Assembly: GCA_937998875.1 (NCBI GenBank)
Contig: CALLBO010000020.1
Span: forward strand, 1-64,000
Direction of reading: 5' to 3'
Source of the DNA: an uncultured Granulosicoccaceae bacterium
Lineage (GTDB): Bacteria > Pseudomonadota > Gammaproteobacteria > Granulosicoccales > Granulosicoccaceae
Length of the DNA: 64,000 nt
The notes under the pieces: model-generated
Told to the model about the DNA's origin: nothing
Databases searched by the model: none
What the model saw: only the letters and a program-made list of their open reading frames with translations
Program-made: the position numbers and the translations under genes
Shown here: positions 63,746 through 64,000 of the stretch, piece after piece
Numbering within the stretch: position 1 is the first letter of the stretch
How the letters are laid out: each line of letters begins with the position of its first letter

Positions 63746-64000
63746 TTAGTAGTAGCCTGCTTCCCGCATGATAGCGTCAGCAGCTGATTGCGCAGCAGCA
63801 AGTGCCTCGTCAACAGATTTTGCACCTGAAAGGGCTGCAGACATTTCCTGACCAAACGCACCACCAATCTCCTGGAATTCAGGGATAGCAGCAAATTGAA
63901 CGCCAGTATATGGCTTCAGCTCAGTTGCTTCTGGAGCAGCTGATTCGATAGCAGCCATTTCAGCAGCAGCGAAGCCTGCAACTTCCTGGAACTCCGGAAG
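63746..64000 (-). CDS. Polyol ABC transporter substrate-binding protein (C-terminal part)
   Basis: The frame is open to the right edge of the window, so only the last 84 residues are seen. They are Ala-rich and helical (AALSGAKSVDEALAAAQSAA, DAIMREAGYY), like the C-terminus of SmoE/MtlE-type binding proteins. Its place ahead of two permease genes supports this. Confidence 0.8.
   Translation of the reverse strand, partial: LPEFQEVAGFAAAEMAAIESAAPEATELKPYTGVQFAAIPEFQEIGGAFGQEMSAALSGAKSVDEALAAAQSAADAIMREAGYY

Overview
The window looks like chromosomal DNA from a heterotrophic, probably marine or saline-water gammaproteobacterium. The clues are an OmpV/MipA-type porin, YjgN with an M48 peptidase, oligopeptidase B, glmS, binding-protein-dependent sugar ABC systems, many lipoproteins and secreted proteins, and intergenic repeats built on GTGGATGCGC, a type I recall from many proteobacteria. 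No rRNA, tRNA, CRISPR array, integrase or complete insertion sequence was seen. The genus cannot be named from the sequence.

Layout. 0-12 kb: a DUF3604 (PHP-like) protein, a MipA/OmpV porin divergent from a membrane-anchored LuxR-type regulator, a COG4637-like ATPase, HMG-CoA lyase, a small membrane protein, an EamA exporter, and a yjgN/M48 peptidase pair, ending in a repeat cluster (11.67-12.07 kb). 12-22 kb: isochorismatase-like hydrolase, DUF3857/transglutaminase protein, GFA protein, then a sugar operon on the minus strand (LacI regulator, binding protein, two permeases, ATPase, GH63-type hydrolase) with two operator-like palindromes at the lacI start. 22-32 kb: MFS transporter, DM13 lipoprotein, oligopeptidase B, ADP-ribosylglycohydrolase, flavodoxin, and a cluster of a 2OG-Fe(II) oxygenase, an SDR and a CmcJ-like oxygenase facing a LysR regulator across a MITE-like palindrome.

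33-50 kb is the accessory part: loosely packed, with long spacers, decayed genes and few housekeeping functions. It holds an SOS-box-controlled tcmP/DUF5131 pair, a DUF262-HEPN operon that looks like a phage-defence module, two secreted proteins ending in Cys-bounded GWGW repeats, a Sel1-repeat protein, two tandem paralogues with a glyoxalase-8-like N-terminus, a frameshifted malate/lactate dehydrogenase gene, and remnants of a DUF2306 gene and a NUDIX gene.

50-64 kb returns to core-like content: a LysR regulator, glmS with a small upstream gene, a DUF6502 gene overlapping a large FN3/beta-helix lipoprotein gene, and a polyol operon on the minus strand (binding protein cut by the window end, two permeases, AraC regulator, mannitol-type dehydrogenase, ATPase) that resembles the mtl operons of pseudomonads.

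Family names come from reading the motifs, not from a database search. Start codons were moved from the longest open frame where a ribosome binding site, signal peptide or overlap argued for it.
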